Assembly (NCBI GenBank): GCA_002471015.1
Contig: DKPB01000049.1
Coordinates: forward strand, 1-64,000
DNA from: Stenotrophomonas sp. UBA7346
Lineage (GTDB): Bacteria; Pseudomonadota; Gammaproteobacteria; Xanthomonadales; Xanthomonadaceae
Direction: 5' to 3'
DNA: 64,000 nt
Part shown: piece by piece, positions 16,428-23,916 of the stretch
How the letters are laid out: every line of letters starts with the position of its first letter
How positions within the stretch are numbered: position 1 is the stretch's first letter
The notes under the pieces: model-generated
What the model saw: only the letters and a program-made list of their open reading frames with translations
Database searches by the model: none
What the model was told of the DNA's origin: nothing
Made by a program: the position numbers and the translations under genes

Positions 16428-17309
16428 TCAGTACAGCGAGCCGGCATTGACGATCGGCTGGGTGCCACGATCAGAACACAGCACGGTCAACAGGTTGCTG
16501 ACCATGTGTGCCTTGCGCTCTTCGTCCAGGGTGACGACGGCGTTTTTCTGCAGTTCCAACAGCGCCATTTCGACCATGCCGACCGCGCCGGCAACGATCT
16601 GCGTGCGTGCGGCGATCACCGCGCTGGCCTGCTGGCGCTGCAGCATGGCCTGGGCGATCTCCGGGGCGTAGGCCAAGTGGCTGATGCGCGCATCAAGGAC
16701 CTGCACGCCGGCGTCGGCCAAGCGTTCGGCCAGCTCATCTTTCAGGTGCTGGGAGATCTCGGCGGCATGGCTGCGCAGGGCCAGCTGGCCTTCGGTGTGC
16801 TGGTCGTAGGGATAGCTGGTGGCCATCGCGCGCAGCGCCGACTCGGACTGGATGTGCACGAAGCTTTCGTAGTCATCGACGTTGTAGACCGCTTCGGAAG
16901 CATCGACCACCTGCCAGACGATGACCGCGGCGATCTCGATCGGCGAGCCATCCAGCTCGTTGACCTTGAGCTTGCCGCTTTCGAAGTTGCGCACGCGTTG
17001 GCTGACAGTGCGTTTGCTGAAGAAGGGGTTGTTCCAGCGCAGGCCGTTGTCCTTGACCGTGCCCACGTACTTGCCGAACAGGCTGAGCACGGCCACCTGG
17101 TTGGGCTGGACCATGTACAGACCGCAGGCGAGGAAGATGCCCACGGTGACCAGCGCGATGCCACCCAGCACCAGCATCCCACCGCCGCCAGTGCCATTTT
17201 TGGTGACGACCACTGCGCCGACGATGGCGGCGGCGCCGACGAGCATCATCAGGAGGGTGCCCAGCAGGGTGGGAATACCGGACATGGAACCGAGGGACTT
17301 CTCTTTCAT
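16428..17309 (-). CDS. SPFH/Band 7 (stomatin-like) membrane protein
   Basis: 293 residues. Two N-terminal membrane helices (about 10-37 and 44-66), then the SPFH domain starting VQPNQVAVLSLFGKYVGTV and continuing to about residue 200, then a helical region with AQAMLQRQQASAVIAARTQI. Such proteins form large oligomeric membrane microdomain rings. It leads an eight-gene unit. GGAAG lies 7 nt before the ATG. The double GATATC palindrome sits 31-47 nt upstream of the start, in promoter position. Confidence 0.9.
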   Translation of the reverse strand: MKEKSLGSMSGIPTLLGTLLMMLVGAAAIVGAVVVTKNGTGGGGMLVLGGIALVTVGIFLACGLYMVQPNQVAVLSLFGKYVGTVKDNGLRWNNPFFSKRTVSQRVRNFESGKLKVNELDGSPIEIAAVIVWQVVDASEAVYNVDDYESFVHIQSESALRAMATSYPYDQHTEGQLALRSHAAEISQHLKDELAERLADAGVQVLDARISHLAYAPEIAQAMLQRQQASAVIAARTQIVAGAVGMVEMALLELQKNAVVTLDEERKAHMVSNLLTVLCSDRGTQPIVNAGSLY

Positions 17310-17339
17310 GGCACATCTTCCGTGGTGGTTGATGCGAAC

Positions 17340-17356
17340 GATATCAAATTGATATC
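17340..17356. promoter_or_regulatory. GATATCAAATTGATATC palindrome, probable operator of the SPFH operon
   Basis: A perfect 17-bp inverted repeat with two GATATC cores 11 bp apart (17340 and 17351), one helical turn, as expected for two cooperatively bound RHH dimers. It lies 31 nt upstream of the SPFH start. On the minus strand a TTGCAT/TATCGT pair with 16-bp spacing would straddle it, so binding would block the promoter. The binding protein is inferred, not shown. Confidence 0.65.
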
Positions 17357-17462
17357 AACATGCAAGCGATTCTGGAGCAACCCTCCCGCCGGGCTACGGG
17401 TCCCCTCGCCGGGCGGCGTTGCCTAGAATAGGCACCCTCTTTAGCGCCCTCGGACCTGCCTG

Positions 17463-18647
17463 ATGATCACCCTCGGTACCGCGTTGTCTCCCTCCGCCAC
17501 CCGCGTGCTGCTGCTTGGTTCCGGCGAACTGGGCAAGGAGGTGGCCATCGAGCTGCAGCGCTTCGGGGTGGAAGTGATAGCCGCCGACCGCTATGCCAAT
17601 GCCCCGGCCATGCAGGTCGCGCACCGCAGCCACGTGCTGGACATGCTGGATCCGGCCGCGCTGAAGGCGCTGATCGCGCAGGAACAGCCGCATCTGGTGG
17701 TGCCGGAAATCGAGGCCATCCACACCGAAACCCTGGTGCAGATGGAGGCCGAGCAGGGCCTGCGGGTGATCCCGACCGCGCGCGCTGCGCGCCTGACCAT
17801 GGACCGCGAAGGCATCCGTCGCCTTGCCGCCGAGACCCTGGGCCTGCCAACCTCGCCGTATCGCTTTGTCGATACCGAGGCCGAGTACCGCGACGCGGTC
17901 GCGGCCATCGGCCTGCCCTGCGTGGTCAAGCCAGTGATGTCGTCCTCGGGCAAGGGCCAGAGCACGCTGCGCAGCGAGGCCGACATCGGCCCTGCCTGGG
18001 AATACGCGCAGACCGGTGGCCGTGCCGGTGCCGGCCGCTGCATCGTCGAAGGCTTCATCGATTTTGATTACGAAATCACCCTGCTGACCGTGCGGCATGC
18101 CGGCGGCACCGCCTTCTGTGACCCGGTAGGCCACCTGCAGAAGGATGGTGACTACCGCGAGAGCTGGCAGCCGCAGGCGATGTCGGCCAAGGCGCTGGAG
18201 GGCGCGCAGCAGATTGCCCGTGCCATCACCGATGATCTGGGCGGCTGGGGTCTGTTCGGTGTCGAGCTGTTCGTGAAGGGCGATGCGGTGTGGTTCAGCG
18301 AGGTGTCGCCGCGTCCACATGACACCGGTCTGGTCACCCTGGTATCGCAGGAGCTGAGCGAGTTCGCGCTGCACGCGCGCGCCATTCTGGGCCTGCCTAT
18401 CCCGAACATTCGCCACAACGGCGCATCGGCATCGTGCGCGATGCTGGCGCAGGGCAATGGTGTGCCGTTCTTCAGCAATGTGGCCGAGGCCTTGGTCCAT
18501 CCGGATTCGGCATTGCGCCTGTTCGGCAAGCCGATGGTGCAGGGCCAGCGCCGCGTTGGCGTGACCCTGGCGCGTGCCGCCGATGTGGAGCAGGCGCGTG
18601 CGATTGCGCGTGATGCGGCGGCGGCAATCGGGATTGAGCTGCGCTGA
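17463..18647 (+). CDS. purT: Formate-dependent phosphoribosylglycinamide formyltransferase PurT
   Basis: 394 residues. ATP-grasp enzyme making formyl-GAR from GAR, formate and ATP in purine synthesis. Visible: the N-terminal LLLGSGELGKEVAIELQRFG, the P-loop-like VVKPVMSSSGKGQS, and the EVSPRPHDTG motif binding Mg-ATP. Full length. Monocistronic and divergent from the SPFH operon. A TGCCTA-gaa-TAGGCA inverted repeat at 17420-17434 overlaps a possible -10 (TAGAAT) 34-43 nt before the ATG and could be a regulator site. Confidence 0.97.
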   Translation: MITLGTALSPSATRVLLLGSGELGKEVAIELQRFGVEVIAADRYANAPAMQVAHRSHVLDMLDPAALKALIAQEQPHLVVPEIEAIHTETLVQMEAEQGLRVIPTARAARLTMDREGIRRLAAETLGLPTSPYRFVDTEAEYRDAVAAIGLPCVVKPVMSSSGKGQSTLRSEADIGPAWEYAQTGGRAGAGRCIVEGFIDFDYEITLLTVRHAGGTAFCDPVGHLQKDGDYRESWQPQAMSAKALEGAQQIARAITDDLGGWGLFGVELFVKGDAVWFSEVSPRPHDTGLVTLVSQELSEFALHARAILGLPIPNIRHNGASASCAMLAQGNGVPFFSNVAEALVHPDSALRLFGKPMVQGQRRVGVTLARAADVEQARAIARDAAAAIGIELR

Positions 18648-18658
18648 GCGCTCAGCTA

Positions 18659-18698
18659 CCTCCCTTTGCCGAAGGCAAGGGGAGGGTCGGGGAGGGGT
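18659..18698. repeat. CCCTCC/GGGGAGGGG palindromic box
   Basis: CCCTTTGCC-gaa-GGCAAGGGG (9-bp stem with one G-T pair) followed by AGGGTCGGGGAGGGG. Same family as in the 11.2-kb cluster. It sits just after purT and before its terminator. Confidence 0.8.
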
Positions 18699-18741
18699 AG
18701 AGCTTCGCGGCTGTGATGCAGCCTCCCCCACAAGCAGAAAC

Positions 18742-18772
18742 AAAAAACGCCGGCCAAGCCGGCGTTTTTTTT
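18742..18772. terminator. Bidirectional terminator between purT and the EEP gene
   Basis: A6-tract, ACGCCGGC-caa-GCCGGCGT, T8-tract. It can end transcripts from both converging genes. Confidence 0.93.
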
Positions 18773-19964
18773 ACTTCACATCCACCCACACAAGGTGATG
18801 GTCGCTGCCATCGGCGATCTTCGCCTCCGGGCTGTCATTGGCCGGCCAGAACACGCCACTGCCGACGTAGCTCAGGCCGGTGGAGGGCAGGACATAGTCC
18901 AGCCGCATCGTGCCCGAACGCGGGCCGAAATCACCGGTGGCATGCTGCGGTGCGCCGCGGCGAACCACGCCCTTTTCCGCATAGGCCAGGCTGGTCTGCT
19001 CGGCACCGACGCTGGTCGGGGTGGGGTAGCGCAGCACGCGTGGGTGTTCCAGCAATTCGACGATGGCATCGTGGCGGCCATCGCCGTCGGCCGGGTCGTT
19101 GTTGAGGTCGCCGACAATGACGAAGCGCGCATCCGGCGCCAGCCCGCCACACAGGCCCTTGTCATCGCACAGCCACGGCTTGTTGCCGCCGTCCAGGTAT
19201 TCCTTCCACAGCCGCAGCTCGTCGTGGTTGCGGGCAGCGTTGCGCTTCTCCTTGCCGTCGAACACCGGCGGGGTGGGATGCGAGGCCAGCACGTGCACGG
19301 TGCCCAGCGGGGTGCGCACCGGCACGTCCCAATGCGATTTGGAGGACAGCCGCAGCTGCGACCACACGGCGTCCGGCCAGAACGATGTGCCGGTAGCTGG
19401 GTCGACCGGGCGCAGCGCGCCGGGCATCTCGCTCCACTTCAGCATCTGGAACGTGCGCACCGCCGCCTCATCGATCGGATAGCGCGACAGCACCAGCATG
19501 CCGTACTGGCCCGGGTGCAGGCCGTAGCCCCAGGCGTCATTGCCGCGTTCGCGGCCCTTGCCGCCAACGGTGCCGTTGTTGTCCAGGTCCAGGCCGCTGG
19601 GCACGCCGGTATTGACCGGTGCCAGGTAGCGGTAGGGGTACTTCAAGGGCTCGCCGCCGCCGGGCTGGGCGACTTCCAGGTAGCGTTGCTGGAACAGGTC
19701 GGCGGCCTGGTGGGCCTCGTCGAAGTCAAACTCGTTGAGCAGTACCAGGTCAGGCCGGGTCTGTTGCAGCACGGCGGCGATCTTGCGCGCGTGCGCGCTG
19801 TCGCCCTGCAGCTCATGGATCAAACCACCGTCGTCATCGGAGTACAGCGAGGTGTTGTAGGTAGCCAGCCGCAGCTGGTCGGAACCGCCAGCACTGCCGC
19901 CGGGGGTGGTCGAGCAGGCAGCCAGCAGCAGAGTCATCGGGGCAAGTAGGGTCAGGATACGCAT
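18771..19964 (-). CDS. Endonuclease/exonuclease/phosphatase-family lipoprotein
   Basis: 397 residues. Lipoprotein signal with lipobox LLAACS, then an EEP fold: LRLATYNTSLY, ARKIAAVLQQTRPDLVLLNE with the metal-binding Glu, VIVGDLNNDP and the C-terminal SDHHLVW. It also contains LDLDNNGTVGGKGRERG, an insert that resembles a calcium loop. Probably an exported phosphodiesterase or nuclease acting in the periplasm. Substrate unknown. Monocistronic and convergent with purT. Confidence 0.87.
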   Translation of the reverse strand: MRILTLLAPMTLLLAACSTTPGGSAGGSDQLRLATYNTSLYSDDDGGLIHELQGDSAHARKIAAVLQQTRPDLVLLNEFDFDEAHQAADLFQQRYLEVAQPGGGEPLKYPYRYLAPVNTGVPSGLDLDNNGTVGGKGRERGNDAWGYGLHPGQYGMLVLSRYPIDEAAVRTFQMLKWSEMPGALRPVDPATGTSFWPDAVWSQLRLSSKSHWDVPVRTPLGTVHVLASHPTPPVFDGKEKRNAARNHDELRLWKEYLDGGNKPWLCDDKGLCGGLAPDARFVIVGDLNNDPADGDGRHDAIVELLEHPRVLRYPTPTSVGAEQTSLAYAEKGVVRRGAPQHATGDFGPRSGTMRLDYVLPSTGLSYVGSGVFWPANDSPEAKIADGSDHHLVWVDVK

Positions 19965-20009
19965 GCGTTGATTTTCTCACGTCCCCATGAGGATGGGGCG
20001 AAACGACAA

Positions 20010-20028
20010 CGCCCCGCAGGGCGGGGCG
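20010..20028 (-). terminator. Stem-loop downstream of the small lipoprotein gene
   Basis: CGCCCCGC-agg-GCGGGGCG, an 8-bp stem. On the minus strand it is followed by ttgtcgttt, a weak U-rich tail, 24 nt after the lipoprotein stop. Confidence 0.7.
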
Positions 20029-20051
20029 CTCACGGTGGTGCCAGCGGCTGC

Positions 20052-20432
20052 TTAGAGCGTGCAGCCCATCGCACCGAACGTGGTCTTGGCCTGCTCCAGC
20101 GCGGTCCTGCACTGGTTGGCCAGCTCGGCTTTGTCGGTGACGCCATTCCAGGCATTCCGTGACTGCTCGATGCCCTTTTTCATCATGTCGCGCTGGGCCT
20201 CGGGGACCTTGTTGCTGATGCACGCGTAGACTTTTTCCAGATACTGGTCGCATTCGGCCACGCCGGTGCCGACGTTGACCGTATCCGTGGCCGGCGCAGG
20301 GGTGTCGTCGGCAGCGGCGGCGGCATTGGCCGGGGTGTTTGCCGGTGCATCGGTGGCCGGTGCATCAGCCTTCTTGCAACCGGTCAGGGCGAGGATGCCG
20401 ATGACGGCCAGAGCCAACAGTTGTGTCTTCAC
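20052..20432 (-). CDS. Small Cys-containing lipoprotein (DUF5339-like)
   Basis: 126 residues from GTG 20432, with AGGAG 6 nt upstream. Lipoprotein signal (VKTQLLALAVIGILALTGC), then an Ala/Pro/Thr-rich linker (about 23-55) and a helical domain with four cysteines (AECDQYLEKVYACI, NQCRTALEQ, GAMGC) likely forming two disulfides. Not a functionally characterised family. Between bpt and the EEP gene on the same strand, but separated by hairpins. Confidence 0.8.
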   Translation of the reverse strand: MKTQLLALAVIGILALTGCKKADAPATDAPANTPANAAAAADDTPAPATDTVNVGTGVAECDQYLEKVYACISNKVPEAQRDMMKKGIEQSRNAWNGVTDKAELANQCRTALEQAKTTFGAMGCTL

Positions 20433-20520
20433 GCAGTGCTCCTGAGTAGGGAATACGTCCATGCGTCATCACAGCAGGTGATGACAGGGCGATACTGCAT
20501 AAACACCGGTTAAATCCGAA

Positions 20521-21282
20521 TCAAGGCAGCTGCGGATCAGCCGCCGCACCGGCAGGCAACCAGCGCTTGCCGTCGAAGTATTCCAGTGGTTGGTAGCGGC
20601 GCTTGTATTCCATCTTGCGATGGCCGTGGATCCAGTAGCCGAGATAGAGGTGGGGCAGCTGATTGCGCTGCGCCCAGGCGATCTGCTGGAGGATGCCGAA
20701 GGTCCCCAGACTGCGCTTGTCCTCTTCCGGATCGAAAAAAGTGTAGACCGCTGACAGGCCCAAGGGCGTGACATCGGTGACCGCCACCGCCAACAGGGGA
20801 CCCTGTGCCGCGTCACCGCGTGGGCCACGGATTTCCATGAAGCGCCCATGTGACCAACTGCCCACCAGGAACTGGTCGAACTCATGCGGGCCATGGTCGT
20901 CCATGCCACCATTGGCGTGGCGGTGCTGCAGGTAGCGGTGATAGAGCGCGAACTGTTCGTCGGTGCGCTCGGCCGGCAGCACGCGGCACTGCAGGTCGGC
21001 ATTGCGGGCAAGGCAACGGCGCTGGCTGCGATCAGGGCTGAAGCGCGCCACGGGAATGCGCACCGGCACACAGGCACGGCAGTTCTGGCAGTGCGGGCGG
21101 TAGACCAGGTCGCCGGAACGGCGGAAGCCCCAACTCAGGGCCATGGGGTAGAGCGTGCCGAGCCGCTCGTCCTGAGGATCGAGCACCAGGTCGCGCGCCT
21201 GACGGTCCGGCCAATAGCCGCAAGGGTGTTCGCCGGTCTGGAACAGGCGCAGTTCTTCGTTGTTTTCGCCGTGGGCTGCCAT
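20521..21282 (-). CDS. bpt: Aspartate/glutamate leucyltransferase (Bpt, arginyltransferase fold)
   Basis: 253 residues. Transfers Leu from Leu-tRNA to N-terminal Asp or Glu, marking proteins for ClpS/ClpAP decay (N-degron pathway). Visible: PCGYWPDRQARDLVLDP, the Cys-rich RPHCQNCRACVPVRIP, and the C-terminal LYLGYWIHGHRKMEYKRRY. ATG 21282 gives the family N-terminus; longer upstream readings do not. It is divergent from the EF-hand gene across 149 bp. Confidence 0.92.
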   Translation of the reverse strand: MAAHGENNEELRLFQTGEHPCGYWPDRQARDLVLDPQDERLGTLYPMALSWGFRRSGDLVYRPHCQNCRACVPVRIPVARFSPDRSQRRCLARNADLQCRVLPAERTDEQFALYHRYLQHRHANGGMDDHGPHEFDQFLVGSWSHGRFMEIRGPRGDAAQGPLLAVAVTDVTPLGLSAVYTFFDPEEDKRSLGTFGILQQIAWAQRNQLPHLYLGYWIHGHRKMEYKRRYQPLEYFDGKRWLPAGAAADPQLP

Positions 21283-21431
21283 GGCCACAGCATAGCCGCG
21301 CGCGGTCGCAAAACCTGCGTCTGTCTGCTGGATGAACAATGCAGGTTGTGGCGTCAACCACCGGCGTGGGCCAAGCGTTGAACGTAGCGAGGACGCACTG
21401 CAGCGTCCGTCGTCCACCACGGAGCCTTACG

Positions 21432-22019
21432 ATGACCCAGACCCACCGCAAACCCCTTCTCCTGCTGGCGATGTTGCTGGCGACCACGGCTACCGGCCTG
21501 GCCTTTGCGGCCAACCCGGCCAACCCGCAGCCGGCCGCGTCGCGTCTGGATGCCAACAACGATGGCCAGATCGATCGCCAGGAGGCCGCAGCGCAGCCGC
21601 GCCTGGCGCAGCGTTTCGACGAGCTGGACAAGAACAAGGACGGCAAGCTCTCGCGCGAAGAAATGCCGGCGCCGCGCCACGGCGGCCGCCACCATGGCGG
21701 CGGTCGCCACGGCGGCATGCATGGCGCGCGTGACGGGGGCTTCATGCATGGCATGGACACCAACAATGATGGCCGCATCAGTGCCGCCGAATACCAGGCC
21801 AATTTCGCCCGCCTGGATGTCAACAAGGATGGCTTCATCGACCAGGCGGATCGCCAGGCCCGCGCCGAGCAGCGTCGTGCCGAATGGTTTGCCAAGGCCG
21901 ACACTGACAAGGACGGCAAGCTGAGTGCGGCTGAGTTGGAAGCGGCACGCAAGGAGGCACCGCGTGGCCATCGTGGCCCGCGTGGACCGATGCCGCCGCA
22001 GGCTCCGGCTGCGAAGTAA
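21432..22019 (+). CDS. Secreted protein with five EF-hand loops
   Basis: 195 residues with a signal peptide (PLLLLAMLLATTATGLAFA). Five EF-hand calcium loops: DANNDGQIDRQE, DKNKDGKLSREE, DTNNDGRISAAE, DVNKDGFIDQAD and DTDKDGKLSAAE, each with Asp at 1, 3, 5 and an acidic or Asp residue at 12. A Gly/His-rich hinge (about residues 80-105) separates loops 2 and 3. Predicted periplasmic calcium-binding protein, possibly also binding transition metals through the His-rich hinge. Monocistronic with a strong terminator. Confidence 0.9.
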   Translation: MTQTHRKPLLLLAMLLATTATGLAFAANPANPQPAASRLDANNDGQIDRQEAAAQPRLAQRFDELDKNKDGKLSREEMPAPRHGGRHHGGGRHGGMHGARDGGFMHGMDTNNDGRISAAEYQANFARLDVNKDGFIDQADRQARAEQRRAEWFAKADTDKDGKLSAAELEAARKEAPRGHRGPRGPMPPQAPAAK

Positions 22020-22046
22020 GTACCCCGGAGAGGCGCCGATCGACAG

Positions 22047-22080
22047 CACCCCCGCTGGCAGCAGCGGGGGTGTTTCTTTT
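22047..22080 (+). terminator. Rho-independent terminator of the EF-hand gene
   Basis: CACCCCCGCTG-gcag-CAGCGGGGGTG, an 11-bp stem, then tttcttttt. It abuts the stop of the convergent sigma factor gene at 22081. Confidence 0.93.
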
Positions 22081-23295
22081 TCAGTCGCGCATGAGGGTGT
22101 AGGCCACCGCCGCAACGACCAGCACCGAGGCGCTGATGACGGCGCTCCGCCCGAACAGGCTGCGATAGACCCAACTGGGGCCGGCGCGGCCATGGCGCGC
22201 GGCGTCGCGGGCCAGCATCAAGGCCATGGTGCGGGGCAGGGTGACCAGGTATTGGTAGTTCAGCGCGATCATGCCCGCTGCCAGCAATATCAGCCCGGCC
22301 GAGGTGCCCAGGCGCAGCACGATGCCCGCCAGCGAAGTGATGCAGAACAGCAGGGCGGTGAGGGTGTGCAGGCGCATGAAGCGCAGCACCTGCTTGCGTT
22401 CGGCAGGCGTGTCGGCGAAGTGCAGCAGATACAGGCTGGAGAGGAACGCCGCCAGCGTGCCGAAGAACATCGCGCCCAGCACCACCCACATGTCGAAGGG
22501 GTTGGGGAATACGGTATTCATGGTGGCCCCCAGGCCCCCTGCTGCCGCACCGCCGAGTGCGCTGTTGGCACCCAGCCCGCCGAGCCCCGCCTTGCCGGCG
22601 CTGCCGCCCGCTACGCCCAGCGATGTGGACAGGATGACGGCGCTGGCGGTGCCGGGGGCGGCCAGCATCAGGGTCGAGCTGACGAGGGCCGCAAATGCGG
22701 CGCCCGGTGCGGTACTGCGGGCAAACTCGCCAAAGCGCTTGAGCATTTCCTCGCGCACGCTGGCCCGCGCACGCGACAGGCGCTTGCGCACGGCTGCGTC
22801 GCTGAGCCCCAGCAGCGTGGCGACCTGCTGTGAGCTCTGTCCCTCGCGGTAATAGAGCAGCAGGGTCTCGCGGCTGTCTTCGGGCAGGGCGGAAATGATT
22901 TCCTCGGCCACCATCTCCTCCTCCACCCGCGCCATCGCATCGGCGCCGTTGGGGGCAGGATCGGCGGCCATGCTGATGGCGATATCGGCGGCCTGACCGC
23001 TGAGCGGGCGGTTGCGGTTGGCGCGCAGCCAATCACGCGCCAGGTTGCGGGTGATCTGCCGCAGCCAGGGCAGGAAGCTGGAGGTGTTGTTGAGCTGATT
23101 GAGTTGTTGCCAGGCCTTGATGAAGGCCTCCTGGGCGATGTCCTCGCTGGCCTGCACATCGCGGGTGATGGCCAGGGCAATGGCGGTCACCGTGTTCTGG
23201 CACGCCATCACGATGCGGCCATAGGACTGCGTGCAGCCCTTGCGGGCTGCCGGCAGCTCGTTGTGCAGCATGCTATCCAGCGCTTCGGTGCTCAT
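22081..23295 (-). CDS. ECF-type sigma factor with C-terminal multi-helix membrane domain
   Basis: 404 residues. Residues about 20-90 form sigma region 2 (SEDIAQEAFIKAWQQLNQL, FLPWLRQITRNLARDWL). About 125-185 form region 4 (ALPEDSRETLLLYYREGQS, LGLSDAAVRKRLSRAR). After a normal sigma factor would end, about 210 more residues continue: a hydrophobic segment, a Gly/Ala-rich linker (about 220-250), then four to five membrane helices to the C-terminus. Likely a membrane-tethered sigma factor with built-in control. No separate anti-sigma gene is adjacent. ATG 23295 begins MSTEALDSML. Confidence 0.87.
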   Translation of the reverse strand: MSTEALDSMLHNELPAARKGCTQSYGRIVMACQNTVTAIALAITRDVQASEDIAQEAFIKAWQQLNQLNNTSSFLPWLRQITRNLARDWLRANRNRPLSGQAADIAISMAADPAPNGADAMARVEEEMVAEEIISALPEDSRETLLLYYREGQSSQQVATLLGLSDAAVRKRLSRARASVREEMLKRFGEFARSTAPGAAFAALVSSTLMLAAPGTASAVILSTSLGVAGGSAGKAGLGGLGANSALGGAAAGGLGATMNTVFPNPFDMWVVLGAMFFGTLAAFLSSLYLLHFADTPAERKQVLRFMRLHTLTALLFCITSLAGIVLRLGTSAGLILLAAGMIALNYQYLVTLPRTMALMLARDAARHGRAGPSWVYRSLFGRSAVISASVLVVAAVAYTLMRD

Positions 23296-23355
23296 CGACA
23301 GGCCTCGTTGACGGTACTGCCAGACAGGACGCACGCCGGCGCCGGATGTGACCGC

Positions 23356-23913
23356 TTATTTTTCTGGTGGCGGAGCCGGGGTTGCCGGTGCGGGGGCAGG
23401 GGTGTCGGGCTGGATGCGTACACGGAAGCCGTCCTCACCATCCGTGCCAGGTTGCACCTGTGGTGTGGTCGGGGCTGTTGCCGCCGGTGCGGTCGCCGTG
23501 GGGCTGGCGGCCGGCGCGGGGGCCGAGCGATGCCGCAGCATGATCACCAGGGCCACGCCGGCAATCACCACCAGCAGGGCGATGCGGATACGCCAGGCCC
23601 AGCCACGGCCCGCGCCCGCATCGGCCGGTGTCTCGCGGAAGGCGTATTCAGCGGTGGGATGGTCGCGGCGGGTGGTGTCGAGCAGTCGCTTTTCGCGCAG
23701 GATCTCGCGTGCACGCGGCTGGTCGTTGGCGTGTACCACCCAGACCGAGGGCAGGTTCTCGTTGTTGACCTTGTCGGTATAGCTGAACTGGCCACGGCGC
23801 TTGCTGTGGTAGGAGCGGCCGTTGGTGACGCGGACTTCGATGCCCGCATCGCGCAGGATCTGTGCCACGCCTTCGGCATTTTCGACGCGCTGGCTGCTGA
23901 AAATCTTGCGCAT
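23356..23913 (-). CDS. DUF2007-like protein with single membrane anchor
   Basis: 185 residues. An N-terminal alpha/beta domain (about 1-75: MRKIFSSQRVENAEGVAQIL, then EVRVTNGRSY and PSVWVVHANDQPRAREIL) resembles the DUF2007 signal-transducing fold. One membrane helix (about 108-128) and an Ala/Pro/Thr-rich tail of about 50 residues follow. Xanthomonads often label this a pathogenicity-like protein, without known function. It starts 3 nt after tesB, so co-transcribed with it. Confidence 0.75.
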   Translation of the reverse strand: MRKIFSSQRVENAEGVAQILRDAGIEVRVTNGRSYHSKRRGQFSYTDKVNNENLPSVWVVHANDQPRAREILREKRLLDTTRRDHPTAEYAFRETPADAGAGRGWAWRIRIALLVVIAGVALVIMLRHRSAPAPAASPTATAPAATAPTTPQVQPGTDGEDGFRVRIQPDTPAPAPATPAPPPEK

Positions 23914-23916
23914 GGT

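Noticed and set aside
22081..23295. Two genes (sigma factor and separate anti-sigma) joined by error
   Set aside because: The frame is continuous with no internal stop, restart site or ribosome-binding site near the junction that I can see.
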